64,000 bases of DNA from Pseudomonas triticicola (GCF_019145375.1 NZ_JAHSTX010000001.1:4365501-4429500), one strand, 5' to 3'; shown: positions 1 through 8,194, counted from the stretch's first letter. The notes: generated from the sequence alone by a model not told the origin. Numbers and translations are program-made.

Positions 1-108
1 CACCCGCGCGCTGTTCGGCAGGCTGTTCTGCCAATGGCTTTGCCAATGATCTTCTGGCGATCCTTGCCAGCCCGGCACAATCAGGTAGCGGATTGATTCG
101 TTGCGCAT
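1..108 (-). CDS. RBBP9/YdeN-family alpha/beta hydrolase, N-terminal part only
   Basis: The first 36 codons of a gene that runs off the left edge. The start ATG is at 106-108. The peptide begins MRNESIRYLIVPGWQGSPED and continues with HWQSHWQ, the N-terminal signature of the RBBP9/YdeN serine hydrolases, in which the VPGWQGS loop forms the oxyanion region next to strand beta-1. The catalytic Ser, Asp and His lie outside the window. The substrate of bacterial members is generally unknown. A TATTC-N6-GAATA inverted repeat lies 56 bases upstream of the start and resembles the elements in front of the sulfur genes further right, so the gene may be sulfur-controlled (inference). Confidence 0.8.
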   Translation of the reverse strand, partial: MRNESIRYLIVPGWQGSPEDHWQSHWQNSLPNSARV

Positions 109-163
109 GGGGAAGCTCTCCTGCGGCGTGTCTGTTCCGGGTCGAGTATAGGGACGGGAGTTA

Positions 164-184
164 TATTCGTTAAGGAATAAGAAG
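164..184 (-). promoter_or_regulatory. Candidate CysB/LTTR-type site upstream of the RBBP9-like gene
   Basis: TATTC (164-168) and GAATA (175-179) form an inverted repeat with a 6-base spacer, followed on the plus strand by AGAAGC. The string TTCGTT-N3-GAATAAGA closely resembles TTCGTT-N4-GAATAAGA at 11107-11124 in front of atsK. LysR-type sulfur regulators bind such TTC/GAA half-sites, but the assignment here is inference. Confidence 0.35.
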
Positions 185-240
185 CTATTTATTAAGACCT
201 GTATCGAATATGTGATTTGTGTAGGGCATAAGATTCCTCC

Positions 241-400
241 CCCTCACCCCAACCCTCTCCCCCAAGGGGGCGAGGGGGGAAAGGGAGCCGATCTTCAGGT
301 TCTTCAAATCTTGAGTTCGACTGGATTTCTCATATCGGTGTATAGCCGCCAGACACCCCGGTCAGTCCCCTCTCCCTCCGGGAGAGGGCTAGGGTGAGGG
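241..400. repeat. Inverted-repeat intergenic element (CCCTCACCC/GGGTGAGGG type)
   Basis: Bases 241-261 and 380-400 are inverted copies of each other (19 of 21 positions). Each is followed inward by a shorter C-rich/G-rich hairpin (CTCTCCC with GGGAGAG). The layout, about 160 bp with terminal inverted repeats and no coding capacity, is that of a miniature dispersed repeat, and the CCCTCACCCCAACCC type is common between bacterial genes. The small open frame across it only translates the repeat. Confidence 0.7.
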
Positions 401-421
401 GCTTTTTCAAAAACCGAACGC

Positions 422-457
422 AAAAAAAGGGCCGCACCCTGCCAAGGAGACGGCCCC
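422..457 (-). terminator. Rho-independent terminator of tonB-exbB-exbD
   Basis: Read on the minus strand, GGGCCG and CGGCCC arms (451-456 and 429-434) enclose a 16-base loop and are followed by seven T residues. It lies 19 bases beyond the exbD stop, where the operon should end. Confidence 0.7.
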
Positions 458-475
458 GGAAAAACGTTGTATCTG

Positions 476-877
476 TCACCGCGCGGTGATCACCGACAAC
501 TTGGTAATCCCCGCCCGTTCGATCGAAGCCATGGCTCGCGCCACTTCGCCGTAGTTCACCCCGTCATCGGCCTGCAATTGCACGCGCACTTCCGGGTCCT
601 TGGCCTTGGCCGACTTGAGGTTGAATTCCAGCAAGTCGGGCTGAATCTGGTCCTTGTTGATAAACAGCTTGCCGGCGCCGTCGATGCTCACCACCAGCGG
701 ATCCTTCTGCTCGACCGGTGCCACCGCTTCGGTCTTCGGCAGGTTGATCGGGATCGCGTTGGTCAGCAGCGGCGCGGTGACGATAAACACCACCAGCAGC
801 ACCAGCATCACGTCTACCAGCGGCGTCACGTTGATTTCGCTGAGCACCTCATCCGTGTCTTGCGTGGAAAAGGCCAT
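476..877 (-). CDS. exbD: ExbD-family proton-channel subunit
   Basis: A 133-residue inner-membrane protein that, with ExbB, couples the proton gradient to TonB. Residues 1-21 are cytoplasmic. One membrane helix follows (about 20-40), with the conserved protonatable aspartate at D22 in the motif NVTPLVDVMLVLL. The remainder is the periplasmic ExbD/TolR domain. The open frame extends 15 codons further upstream, but the ATG at 877 has AAGGAGG at the right distance and gives the normal family length. The start lies 1 base after the exbB stop, so the two genes are translationally coupled. It is the last gene of tonB-exbB-exbD. Confidence 0.95.
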   Translation of the reverse strand: MAFSTQDTDEVLSEINVTPLVDVMLVLLVVFIVTAPLLTNAIPINLPKTEAVAPVEQKDPLVVSIDGAGKLFINKDQIQPDLLEFNLKSAKAKDPEVRVQLQADDGVNYGEVARAMASIERAGITKLSVITAR

Positions 878-878
878 A

Positions 879-1604
879 TCAGGACGCCTCCTTGACTTTT
901 GCCGCGTTGCCCGACGTTGCAACCTTGTGTGCGGTCGGGTGGATCAGCACGCGGAACGCACTCTTCTGCGCCAGGCTGTAGAAGTCGTGGGCGAAGTCAT
1001 CGAGATCCGCTGCGGTCAGTTTCAGCCTTCGCAAAAAATAGTTGTAAACCAGCACCGCCGGCACCGCGACGGCGATACCCACGCCGGTCGCAACAAGCGC
1101 CGCACCGATCGGCCCGGCCACCGTTTCCAGGCTCGCCGAACCGGCGGCGCTGATGCCTTTCAAGGCCTCCATGATTCCCCACACCGTGCCAAACAGACCA
1201 ATGAACGGCGAGGTGCTGCCGATACTCGCGACAACCGCCAGACCGGTTTCCAGCGAGCGCCGTTCACGGACGATCTGCTGGCGCAGGGCGCGCTCCAGGC
1301 GATCCTGATGATTGATCGCCTGGCTCAGATCATTCGCCTGCGGCGCCTCGCCCACCTGGATCGCTGCATAGCCCGCCTGCGCAACTCGCGCTGCGGCGCC
1401 GGGCTGGGTTTCGCTCAGCTCGGCGGCGGCATCCAGACTCGACGCCGCCCAGAAACGTTTATGAAAGCGCCGATCCTGCGCTTTCAGACGACCGAACTGC
1501 ACAGCCTTGAGCAACGCCAGGCCCCAAGTGGCGACGGAAAAAACCACCAGCAGCCAGATCACCGCGCTTTCGATGGATTCCAGTGGAGATGCCAGTAACG
1601 TCAT
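879..1604 (-). CDS. exbB: ExbB-family (MotA/TolQ/ExbB) proton channel
   Basis: A 241-residue inner-membrane protein with three predicted helices: near residues 12-32, and the pair near 125-150 and 165-190. The conserved segment FIGLFGTVWGIMEALKGI and the following VAGPIGAALVATGVGIAVAVPAV are the MotA/TolQ/ExbB signature lining the proton path. It forms the energising complex with ExbD and TonB. It sits between tonB (46 bases upstream) and exbD (1 base downstream) on the same strand. The location beside a sulfate-ester uptake cluster suggests a set dedicated to that cluster's TonB-dependent receptor. This is inference, as pseudomonads usually carry several TonB systems. Confidence 0.95.
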   Translation of the reverse strand: MTLLASPLESIESAVIWLLVVFSVATWGLALLKAVQFGRLKAQDRRFHKRFWAASSLDAAAELSETQPGAAARVAQAGYAAIQVGEAPQANDLSQAINHQDRLERALRQQIVRERRSLETGLAVVASIGSTSPFIGLFGTVWGIMEALKGISAAGSASLETVAGPIGAALVATGVGIAVAVPAVLVYNYFLRRLKLTAADLDDFAHDFYSLAQKSAFRVLIHPTAHKVATSGNAAKVKEAS

Positions 1605-1649
1605 GATGTGTTCCCTCGTGTAAACATTTCGCGCGAATTTGGTTTCGGT

Positions 1650-2459
1650 TTAATGAATCTTGAAATCGATGGGCACGCTGACCCAGCCATCCTGGGCGAC
1701 GTCACCCTGCTTGGCCGGTACGAAACTCCAGCGCTTCACAGCGTTGAGCGCGGCGTCGTCGAACTGCTGGCGGCCGCTGCTTTTGGCAATCTGGATCTCG
1801 CCCGGTTTGCCGCTGGCCAACACATGCACGCGTAACAACACCGTGCCTTCCCAACCGCGACGCTGGGCCAGCGACGGATATTCCGGCGCCGGGTTTTTCA
1901 GATACGCAGCGTTGGCTGACGCCGGGGTAACGGGCGCCGGTGCCGGTGGCGCAGCCGGCGCTGGTGCGGCGACGGGCGCTATCGGTTTCGCTGGCGCTGA
2001 CGGTTGCTCTACTGCCTTTGGCACCGGTTTGGGCGGCGGTTTCACCATCGGTTTGGGTTTGGGAATCGGCTTGGGCGGCGGCGGTTTCACCGCCAACTCG
2101 TCCTCCACTGGCGGTGGCGGCTCGACCACGGGCGCCGGTGGTGGCGGCGCAACAACCGGCGGCGCGGGCGGAGCCGGGCGTGAAAACTCGATGGTCATCG
2201 GCGGAATTTCCGGCGGTACCACCGGCAGCACCGGCGTCGGTTTCTGGCTGACCCAATAAATCACTGCACCGTGCACGATCAACGCGAGCACACCGAGCAG
2301 AAGGGTTTCGCGCCGACTCAAAATGCCCTTGGGCGCACGCTGCAAACGCAACTGTCCCAACGGCACACGGTGCGGCCGGCCAAGATCGACCAGTTCGCCA
2401 CTCGGCGTGTGCCGCCACAACAATTCCCCTGCGCTGGCGGCGGTCTGGACATTGCCCAT
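1650..2459 (-). CDS. tonB: TonB energy-transduction protein
   Basis: A 269-residue protein. Residues 1-50 are an extended cytoplasmic N-terminus, longer than in E. coli TonB. Residues 52-70 form the membrane anchor (LLLGVLALIVHGAVIYWV). Residues 74-180 are a Pro/Lys-rich periplasmic spacer (PPPPKPIPKPKP). Residues 186-269 are the TonB C-terminal domain (NPAPEYPSLAQRRGWEGTV), which contacts receptor TonB boxes. The open frame continues upstream, but the ATG at 2459 is preceded by AGGGAG and gives the sensible N-terminus. First gene of tonB-exbB-exbD. An 11-bp string shared with the atsR-atsB gap (2562-2572) lies about 100 bases upstream. Confidence 0.92.
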   Translation of the reverse strand: MGNVQTAASAGELLWRHTPSGELVDLGRPHRVPLGQLRLQRAPKGILSRRETLLLGVLALIVHGAVIYWVSQKPTPVLPVVPPEIPPMTIEFSRPAPPAPPVVAPPPPAPVVEPPPPVEDELAVKPPPPKPIPKPKPMVKPPPKPVPKAVEQPSAPAKPIAPVAAPAPAAPPAPAPVTPASANAAYLKNPAPEYPSLAQRRGWEGTVLLRVHVLASGKPGEIQIAKSSGRQQFDDAALNAVKRWSFVPAKQGDVAQDGWVSVPIDFKIH

Positions 2460-2561
2460 TGATTCACTCCCTGCGGTCTTTTTGCGTTCTCTACAAAAAC
2501 TGCCGATCAACCGTTTGTTGAATCCCCCACGGTGGATCGATGGGTGAATCATTGGGCTTGC

Positions 2562-2572
2562 CGCTTATCTCC
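2562..2572. promoter_or_regulatory. CGCTTATCTCC element upstream of tonB
   Basis: An exact 11-base match to 13418-13428 in the atsR-atsB gap, with CCGAAAG against CCCGATAG continuing the likeness. It lies 103 bases from the tonB start, a distance close to that of the related elements in front of the receptor gene and atsK. A link to sulfur control is inferred. Confidence 0.35.
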
Positions 2573-2789
2573 GAAAGTAATCTTTAACGTTAGACATAGG
2601 CTTTTATGGAATATCTAAATTGACCACTTCCGCCAAAGCCACGTGCCACGCGGGCTGCAGCGACAGGTGAGAATGTGCATGCTTTTCAGGCATCGAAAGT
2701 ATTCATGCAACGCATCAAATTCGCCTGCCCCGGTTTTGCAGGACGACTAATACCAAGTAGATAGTTGATAATGATTTTTTCTGAATAAC

Positions 2790-2820
2790 AAAAAAACCGG
2801 AGCACTTTCGTGCGCCGACC
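2790..2820 (-). terminator. Rho-independent terminator of the avidin-like gene
   Basis: On the minus strand, CGG-C-GCAC, a GAAA tetraloop, then GTGC-T-CCG is followed by a run of seven T. It lies about 20 bases after the stop of the gene at 2841-3167, which supports that gene being expressed. Confidence 0.75.
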
Positions 2821-2840
2821 TTTTAATTTTTTAAGCAAGA

Positions 2841-3167
2841 CTACTGTTTTACGAATTCCCCGCCCAAGGTCACCACATCACCATCGAAGTTTGTACGGGA
2901 GCCGGCAGCGCGCAATTTTGCGTAGTTATGATCCGGCGAAAACAGTGTCCATGTCTGATAACCGCTATTACCATTCTGAGCAAGTACTGCAATGGTGGTC
3001 GGGTTACCGGTACTGTTTTGGAAATGGTAGTTTCCATAACGGATGTCGTAATTCACGCCACCCTGACTCAACGTTCCGCTGAACGAGCCGTTGGAATCAT
3101 TACCATCGGTAATCACCAGCTTGGCGCCAGAGTTGGAATTTACATAAGTGCCATTAATGCTCGACAT
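2841..3167 (-). CDS. Small avidin-like beta-barrel protein (tentative)
   Basis: A 108-residue soluble protein without signal peptide. It is rich in Gly, Asn, Ser and Thr, with alternating polar and hydrophobic residues as in a beta-barrel. The N-terminal INGTYVNSNSGAKLVITDG and GSFSGTL resemble the first hairpin of streptavidin/avidin (ITGTWYNQLGS, then GxLTGTY). TWTLFSPDHNYAKL and SRTNF near residues 70-95 resemble the avidin segment WLLTSG...W...G.D.F. The first biotin-contact Trp is replaced by Tyr. It has a good ribosome site (AAGGAAAT) and its own terminator, and lies in AT-rich DNA unlike its neighbours, which suggests acquisition. Biotin binding is not shown. It could be another small lectin-like barrel. 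Confidence 0.55.
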   Translation of the reverse strand: MSSINGTYVNSNSGAKLVITDGNDSNGSFSGTLSQGGVNYDIRYGNYHFQNSTGNPTTIAVLAQNGNSGYQTWTLFSPDHNYAKLRAAGSRTNFDGDVVTLGGEFVKQ

Positions 3168-3356
3168 AACGAGATTTCCTTTATCGTTGGATAAGTGTCT
3201 TCCGATGAGAGCAAGTTTCCTCCTGGAAACTCACGACAGTCAGAATGGTCGGACATTCACTTATTGTCCACGTGACTTACTAACGAATTAGCAATAAGCG
3301 CTATTCATCCGCCTCATAACTTATCGCCGTTCGTTCGCGCATTAATTCCAATTCAA

Positions 3357-4700
3357 CTAACGGCTGGCATTGGTTTGCTGCACGCCGACAACGGGTGCAA
3401 TATCCGCTGTCTCGGAGCGTGGCGTGCCCGTTGGCACCCAGTCATAACTCACAGGGAGCGCCCGATACACCCAGTTGCTGATCGCATCGCTGCCCGGTGC
3501 CTTGCCGAGATACGGGCTGATGTATTCCCAGACGTTTTCACCGTTGGCCGTCAGCTGGAAAAACCGTCCGTTCATGCCCTCGTCGATCAGCGTGTTGCCA
3601 TTGGGCAAGCGCCGCGCACTGCCGATGAAAGAACTGTAGAACGCCCACCCAGGCTGCTTGGAATTTGCCGCACTGTACTGCCAGACGATCTGGTTTTTCT
3701 GCGGATCGATTTCCAATACCCGCGAACCGGAAATCAGCCCGAGGGTGACGTTCGGATAACCCGCCGCCCCCTGGTTGTCGAACACCAGCAAATTGCCCGC
3801 GCCAGGCAATCCAGCCGGAATGATGTGCGCATCATGCTGACCGACAAACTGATCCACCGGGCGCGGCAGTTTCTGCGCGGTTTTCGGGTTGATCAGCGGC
3901 AGGTTCGGGCCGAGGCGCCAGACCACTTTGCCGCTGCTCTTGTCGATGATCGCGATGAAGTTGGCGTTGCGTGAATCGATCAGCAGGTTGTCCGGATTGA
4001 AGCGCTTGTCACCGGCATCGAACCACTTGTTCGGCCCTACCAGGCTGAGGTTGTTGATATGCAGGTAGTCCGGATTTCCACTGGCACGCACCAGTTTCAA
4101 CTGCTCGGCAGTGAAGCCGAATTCATTGAGATGTTCGGAGGCCAGCCACTGCCATTTCACCGCACCGTCGGGACTGACTTCATAGATCGCATCGTCGATC
4201 ACCTCGGGCACTTTGAAGCCTTTGACCTTGTGCACCTTGTTCGCAAGCACCACGGTGTTGCCGTTGCTCAAACGGCGCTGATCATGGTGCTGTTGCGCCG
4301 CGCCACCAGGTGCCTTGTCGCCCCATTGCCAGACGACTTTGCCGCTCCAGTCCAGCTCGCCGACGCTCTGATTGCCCAGACCGTTGCCGGCCGAACCGAG
4401 CTTGCCGGGATCCTTTTCACTCAGTTGCAGCAGCACATGCCCACGCTCGCCGCCGACCAGTTTCGGATCGATAATCGCCGACGGGAAGCCCGCCTGCGGC
4501 CAGGTTCTCACCTCGTTGCCGTTCATGTCGATCAGGTGCGTCTGTTTGTCGGCGCCGCTGAAAATCACGTACTGGTTGAACGCCTTGTTCGGGTCGTAAC
4601 GAGTGACGCCCGTCGGGTAAACACTCGGTGCGGCGAGGGCGCCGGCACTGAGCACTGCGCCGGACAGCAACACCGGCAAAGCCGTTTTGATACGCAACAT
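3357..4700 (-). CDS. Periplasmic aryl-sulfate sulfotransferase (ASST family)
   Basis: A 447-residue exported protein. Residues 1-23 are a signal peptide (LLSGAVLSAGALA, cleavage before APS). The rest is a run of beta-propeller blades with repeated NGNT motifs (RRLSNGNTVVLANK, RRLPNGNTLIDEG) and a candidate catalytic region with QHDAHIIPAG. Enzymes of this family move sulfate from one phenolic ester to another phenol without PAPS, through a sulfo-histidine. The start has AAGGAGC upstream. It lies 23 bases after the TonB-dependent receptor gene on the same strand and is probably co-transcribed with it, so it may trim or swap sulfate groups on aryl sulfates in the periplasm before import (inference). 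Confidence 0.85.
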   Translation of the reverse strand: MLRIKTALPVLLSGAVLSAGALAAPSVYPTGVTRYDPNKAFNQYVIFSGADKQTHLIDMNGNEVRTWPQAGFPSAIIDPKLVGGERGHVLLQLSEKDPGKLGSAGNGLGNQSVGELDWSGKVVWQWGDKAPGGAAQQHHDQRRLSNGNTVVLANKVHKVKGFKVPEVIDDAIYEVSPDGAVKWQWLASEHLNEFGFTAEQLKLVRASGNPDYLHINNLSLVGPNKWFDAGDKRFNPDNLLIDSRNANFIAIIDKSSGKVVWRLGPNLPLINPKTAQKLPRPVDQFVGQHDAHIIPAGLPGAGNLLVFDNQGAAGYPNVTLGLISGSRVLEIDPQKNQIVWQYSAANSKQPGWAFYSSFIGSARRLPNGNTLIDEGMNGRFFQLTANGENVWEYISPYLGKAPGSDAISNWVYRALPVSYDWVPTGTPRSETADIAPVVGVQQTNASR

Positions 4701-4723
4701 GATGCAGCTCCTTGAATGACGAA

Positions 4724-7084
4724 TCAGAAGTCGTAGCGACCGGTGACGCCCAACGTGCGCGGTGTGCCGAGCAGGCCTTCATAGCCGCCGTTGCCGCCGG
4801 TCCACAGGGTTGTGTAGTAGGTTTTGTCGAAAGCGTTTTTCAGCCACAGCGACACGTCCCACTGGCCCTGATTGAAGTCGCCACGCAGGCCGGTGGAAAA
4901 GTTGACCACCGCATAACTCGGGATCTGGCCGTAGTCGGAATCCTCGACCGTACCGACGGCTTTCGAACGGAATGCGTAGCTCGCGGTGACGTAAGGTTCG
5001 AAGCCGTTATCCAGATTCCATTTGTATTCACCGTTGGCGTTGCCGATCCATTTCGAGGCGCCGACCACTTGATGCCCGCTGAGATCGCAAGACGCTGGAG
5101 CGCCCGGCGCCTGACTGACTTCCGGCGGGCACGGGGCATCTTTGTAAGAGAGATAGCTGACGTCGTTGTAGGAGCCGTTGATGTTCAGGGTCAGACCGCG
5201 CAACGGGATCACCGTACTTTCGAACTCGACGCCGCGCGAGCGCACGGAACCGGCGTTGGTCAGGTACTGCACGCGATTTTCCGCGTCGTAGGCGTTGGTC
5301 TGGTAAGCGTTGACCTGCGTCCAGAACACGTTGGCATTGAGTTGCAGACGGTGATCCCACAGCGTGCTCTTGAAGCCGAGTTCGGCGTTGTTCGCGCGTT
5401 CGGTGCCGATCAGCAGCGAATCGGCGCCGACCACCGGAGCGGAACCGACGGCGAGATTAACCCCGCCGGATTTCTCGCCGTGGGACACCGTGGCATAACC
5501 CAATACATCATCGGTGATGCGATAGCTGAGGTTGAGCAGCCCGGAAGGACTGGAGCTGTACTGATTCAAATCGCCAGAGTCGTAAGCGCCGGTACGACCA
5601 CGTCGTGCGGTGGCCGCCGCTCCCGTGATCGCCGCGCCGCCGACCGGGGCATCGCGCGTGACCCAAGCGGATTTTTCTTCATAAGTGCCACGCACCCCGG
5701 CGGTGAAATCCAGGCGCTCGGTGAGGTGCCATGTGCCTTGGGCGAACAGCGCAAAACTGTCGGTCTTGATATGGCCGTTGCCAACACTGGTGACGTTGGC
5801 CAGCGCACCGGGCGCCGTACCATTCCAGATATCAGCTTGCGGGCCGTAATAGGCGAAGGATTTGTTGTCCAGATCCGAGCCGAAATAGTAGGCGCCGACC
5901 ACATAATCGAAGAACTCACCCTTGGGCGACGCCAGGCGCAATTCCTGCGAATACTGTTTGTCTTCCACCGACACGCCGGCGTTGTAACTGGCCGGCACGT
6001 TGAGGCCATCGTCGTTGCGCGGGGTGAAATTCCAGAAACGATAAGAGCTGACCGACGTCAGGGTGAAGTCGCTCGGCAACGTCCAGTTGGCTTCCACCGA
6101 CGTGCCGCCCTGATGCACGGTGACGTGCTGGTCGTTATCGAGATTGACCTTGCGATGCCGGCCGTTGACCAGCGTCGCCCCGGCCGCACTGGCCCGCGCT
6201 TCATACAGGTTGACGCCGTTGATGGTCGGCCCGGTGTTGTACAACACCCGGGTGCCGGCGCTGGAATCTTCTTCGTTGTAATCGCCGATCCAGCGCAGAT
6301 TGAAATCTTCATTGGGCTTGAACAACAGCTGCGCGCGGAAGCCCTCGCGCGAACCACCGTTGAGGTCGTGGCCGTCGTATTCGTTCTTGATGTCACCGTC
6401 GCTGCGCGTGCGATACGCCGAGAAGCGCCCGGCCAGTTGATCGTTGAGCGGCCCGGAAATCGTGCCCTTGGTCTGGAAGTAACCGTCCTCGCCGACCGAG
6501 GTTTCGATACTGCGTTCCGGTGTGAAACTGGGGGCGCGGGTGCTGATGTTGATGACCCCGGCGGTGGTGTTCTTGCCGAACAGCGTGCCTTGCGGACCGC
6601 GCAAGACCTCGAGCTGTTCGATGTCCATCAGGTCGAACACCGCCATCCCCGGACGGCCCAGATAAACGTTGTCGATGTACAGGCCAACGCTGCCTTCCAG
6701 GCCATCACTGGCCGGGTTGTTACCCAGGCCACGGATCGACACGCTGGACTGGCGCGCATGCATGTAAGCGACGTTGACGCTGGGCACCAGTTGCTGCAAG
6801 TCCTGAATCCGGTAAACCCGTTGCGTCTCCAGATTCTGCCCACTGACCACGCTCATTGGCGTCGGCACGTCTTGCGAACTTTCTTCGCGGCGGCGGGTGG
6901 TGACGGTCACGGTTTCCAGCTGCGAACCGTTGGCCGCCGCTGTGCCTGCGGGGACGGGCGGAGGGGTTTCGGCTTCGGCGGCATAGCCGTGAGTCCAGCT
7001 GGCGCTGCCTGCCAGCAACAGCGCCAAAGCCAGGCGTTTGAGCCGTCGGGGTGATGGGGGTAACGCGAGATTCAACGGACTCAT
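4724..7084 (-). CDS. TonB-dependent outer-membrane receptor, probably for sulfate esters
   Basis: A 786-residue receptor. The signal peptide ends near GYAAEA. The TonB box follows (LETVTVTTRR, about residues 55-64), then the plug (IRGLGNN, LRGPQGTLFGKNTTAGVINI) and a 22-strand barrel ending GVTGRYDF with the C-terminal aromatic Phe. The upstream part of the open frame is excluded because the ATG at 7084 has AGGAGCC. The family includes siderophore, cobalamin and sulfate-ester receptors. Here the partners are an ASST, sulfatases, AtsK and a nearby tonB-exbBD, so it is the likely counterpart of the SftP receptor of P. putida S-313. Divergent from a LysR gene, with shared regulatory strings in the gap. 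Confidence 0.9.
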   Translation of the reverse strand: MSPLNLALPPSPRRLKRLALALLLAGSASWTHGYAAEAETPPPVPAGTAAANGSQLETVTVTTRRREESSQDVPTPMSVVSGQNLETQRVYRIQDLQQLVPSVNVAYMHARQSSVSIRGLGNNPASDGLEGSVGLYIDNVYLGRPGMAVFDLMDIEQLEVLRGPQGTLFGKNTTAGVINISTRAPSFTPERSIETSVGEDGYFQTKGTISGPLNDQLAGRFSAYRTRSDGDIKNEYDGHDLNGGSREGFRAQLLFKPNEDFNLRWIGDYNEEDSSAGTRVLYNTGPTINGVNLYEARASAAGATLVNGRHRKVNLDNDQHVTVHQGGTSVEANWTLPSDFTLTSVSSYRFWNFTPRNDDGLNVPASYNAGVSVEDKQYSQELRLASPKGEFFDYVVGAYYFGSDLDNKSFAYYGPQADIWNGTAPGALANVTSVGNGHIKTDSFALFAQGTWHLTERLDFTAGVRGTYEEKSAWVTRDAPVGGAAITGAAATARRGRTGAYDSGDLNQYSSSPSGLLNLSYRITDDVLGYATVSHGEKSGGVNLAVGSAPVVGADSLLIGTERANNAELGFKSTLWDHRLQLNANVFWTQVNAYQTNAYDAENRVQYLTNAGSVRSRGVEFESTVIPLRGLTLNINGSYNDVSYLSYKDAPCPPEVSQAPGAPASCDLSGHQVVGASKWIGNANGEYKWNLDNGFEPYVTASYAFRSKAVGTVEDSDYGQIPSYAVVNFSTGLRGDFNQGQWDVSLWLKNAFDKTYYTTLWTGGNGGYEGLLGTPRTLGVTGRYDF

Positions 7085-7175
7085 GGCGCGGCTCCTGGTC
7101 AAAAAACACACAGACATCTTCAGTGCTGCATATTCTTTTAAGTTATTTATTTATGGATTTCGAAATATTTACTGC

Positions 7176-7195
7176 ATAAGAGATTGCCTTTATAA
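7176..7195 (-). promoter_or_regulatory. Motif A: CTCTTAT-type element upstream of the receptor gene
   Basis: Read toward the receptor gene, the sequence matches 11119-11138 in front of atsK at 17 of 20 positions, including an identical CTCTTAT. It lies 92 bases from the receptor start (104 for atsK). Shared spacing and orientation suggest one activator, CysB or an SftR-like LysR protein. The site is seen, the regulator is inferred. Confidence 0.5.
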
Positions 7196-7207
7196 GGAGT
7201 CGACCTA

Positions 7208-7246
7208 ATGCATATCCAATGCATTTCCCGGATATTTTTTATGTGA
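7208..7246 (+). CDS. Possible 12-codon leader peptide before the LysR gene
   Basis: ATG at 7208 is preceded by AAGGAG at 7194-7199 with ideal spacing. The frame reads MHIQCISRIFFM and stops with TGA at 7244-7246, three bases before the ATG of the LysR gene. It contains one cysteine codon. The ribosome site is better than the one available to the LysR start itself, so translation of the leader could set expression of the regulator. A chance frame cannot be excluded. Confidence 0.3.
   Translation: MHIQCISRIFFM
7214..7244 (+). promoter_or_regulatory. Motif B, copy 1 (ATCCAATGCATT element)
   Basis: Shares ATCCAATGCATT exactly, and about 24 of 30 positions overall, with the reverse complement of 13358-13387 in the atsR-atsB gap. 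A weaker copy lies at 11159-11186. It sits between the receptor gene and the LysR gene and ends just before the LysR start codon. Candidate binding site of the cluster's own LysR regulator. Confidence 0.5.
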
Positions 7247-7249
7247 AAA

Positions 7250-8194
7250 ATGCATATCGAGTTGCGCCAATTGCGTCACTTCATCGCTCTGGTTGAGCAA
7301 CGCAGCTTCGTCGCTGGCGCGCAGGCGGTGAACCTGTCGCAGTCGGCATTCAGCCGCAGCATCCAAGCACTGGAACACAGCGTCGGCTGCCAGTTGGTCG
7401 ACCGTGGGCGCAAGGAATTGCCGCCTACCAAACAGGGCCATGTGCTGCTCGAACATGCGCGGCGACTGGTCAGCGGTGCGCAGCAGATGGCCAATGAGAT
7501 CAGCCAGTTCAATGGCCTCGAGGCCGGGGAATTGCGCTTTGGCTGCGGGCCGGCGCCAGCCGCTGGATTGATCCCACGCGCGATCGGCGCGCTCATCGGC
7601 CGCTACCCGAAAGCGCGAGTGCAATTTCAAGTCGATGACTGGCAGAGCCTGAGCAAACGCCTGCTCAGCGAAGAGTTCGAATTCTTCGTCGCCGATACCC
7701 GGCAATTCGAGGCCGATCCGGATTACCAGACCTACCGCTTGCGGGCACGCAAATGGCATTTCTGCTGCCGCGCCGGGCATCCACTGACGGCGTTTGAACG
7801 CATCACTGCCGAGCAATTGCTGAGTTATCCACTGGCGGTCAGCATCCGCCCGCCGAACCTGCGCAAGGTCATCGTCGACCTCAGCGGTCGTCCGGATTTC
7901 GCCCCGAATGTGGAATGCGAAAACGGCTCGAGTCTATTGAGTGTGGTGTTGCGCTCGGAGGCGATCGGAATTGTCGGCGCGTATTCCGATGCGCTGCATC
8001 TGGCCAAGGGTGAGCTGGTCTGTTTGAAGATCGAAGGCCTGGCCGATGATCTGGAGGAGCTGTACACCCGCTATGGCATCGTCAGCCGCGCCGGGTATCG
8101 GTTGTCACCGTTGGCCGAAGCGATGATTGAGCAGATCAAAGTGGTTGATGCGGAGGATCAGGAAGTGTGTTCGCTGGAGAATTTTGCTGTCTGA
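7250..8194 (+). CDS. LysR-family regulator of the sulfate-ester cluster
   Basis: A 314-residue regulator. The winged helix-turn-helix lies in residues 1-62 (ELRQLRHFIALVEQRSF, then NLSQSAFSRSIQALE). The effector-binding domain starts near residue 90 with ELRFGCGPAPAAGLIPRAIG. It shares many segments with the second LysR protein at 11198 (GCGPAPA, RFGFRLSP-like ends), so the two are paralogues. It is divergent from the TonB-dependent receptor. The arrangement recalls sftR-sftP of P. putida S-313, where the LysR protein activates sulfate-ester genes when sulfate and cysteine are scarce. Which of the two paralogues is the true SftR cannot be told from sequence alone. Confidence 0.9.
   Translation: MHIELRQLRHFIALVEQRSFVAGAQAVNLSQSAFSRSIQALEHSVGCQLVDRGRKELPPTKQGHVLLEHARRLVSGAQQMANEISQFNGLEAGELRFGCGPAPAAGLIPRAIGALIGRYPKARVQFQVDDWQSLSKRLLSEEFEFFVADTRQFEADPDYQTYRLRARKWHFCCRAGHPLTAFERITAEQLLSYPLAVSIRPPNLRKVIVDLSGRPDFAPNVECENGSSLLSVVLRSEAIGIVGAYSDALHLAKGELVCLKIEGLADDLEELYTRYGIVSRAGYRLSPLAEAMIEQIKVVDAEDQEVCSLENFAV

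Larger units (their letters stand above)
2460..2840. other. tonB upstream region, non-coding
   Basis: This 381-base gap between tonB and the small avidin-like gene holds no convincing gene. It becomes markedly AT-rich beyond 2580. It contains the CGCTTATCTCC string at 2562-2572 and the terminator of the small gene at 2790-2820. No clear sigma-70 hexamer pair could be assigned. Confidence 0.6.

Noticed and set aside
212..397. 61-codon frame containing PHPNPLPQGGEGG
   Set aside because: Translation of the dispersed inverted-repeat element, a familiar false protein.
4712..7054. 780-codon plus-strand open frame
   Set aside because: Antisense to the TonB-dependent receptor, no recognisable domain.
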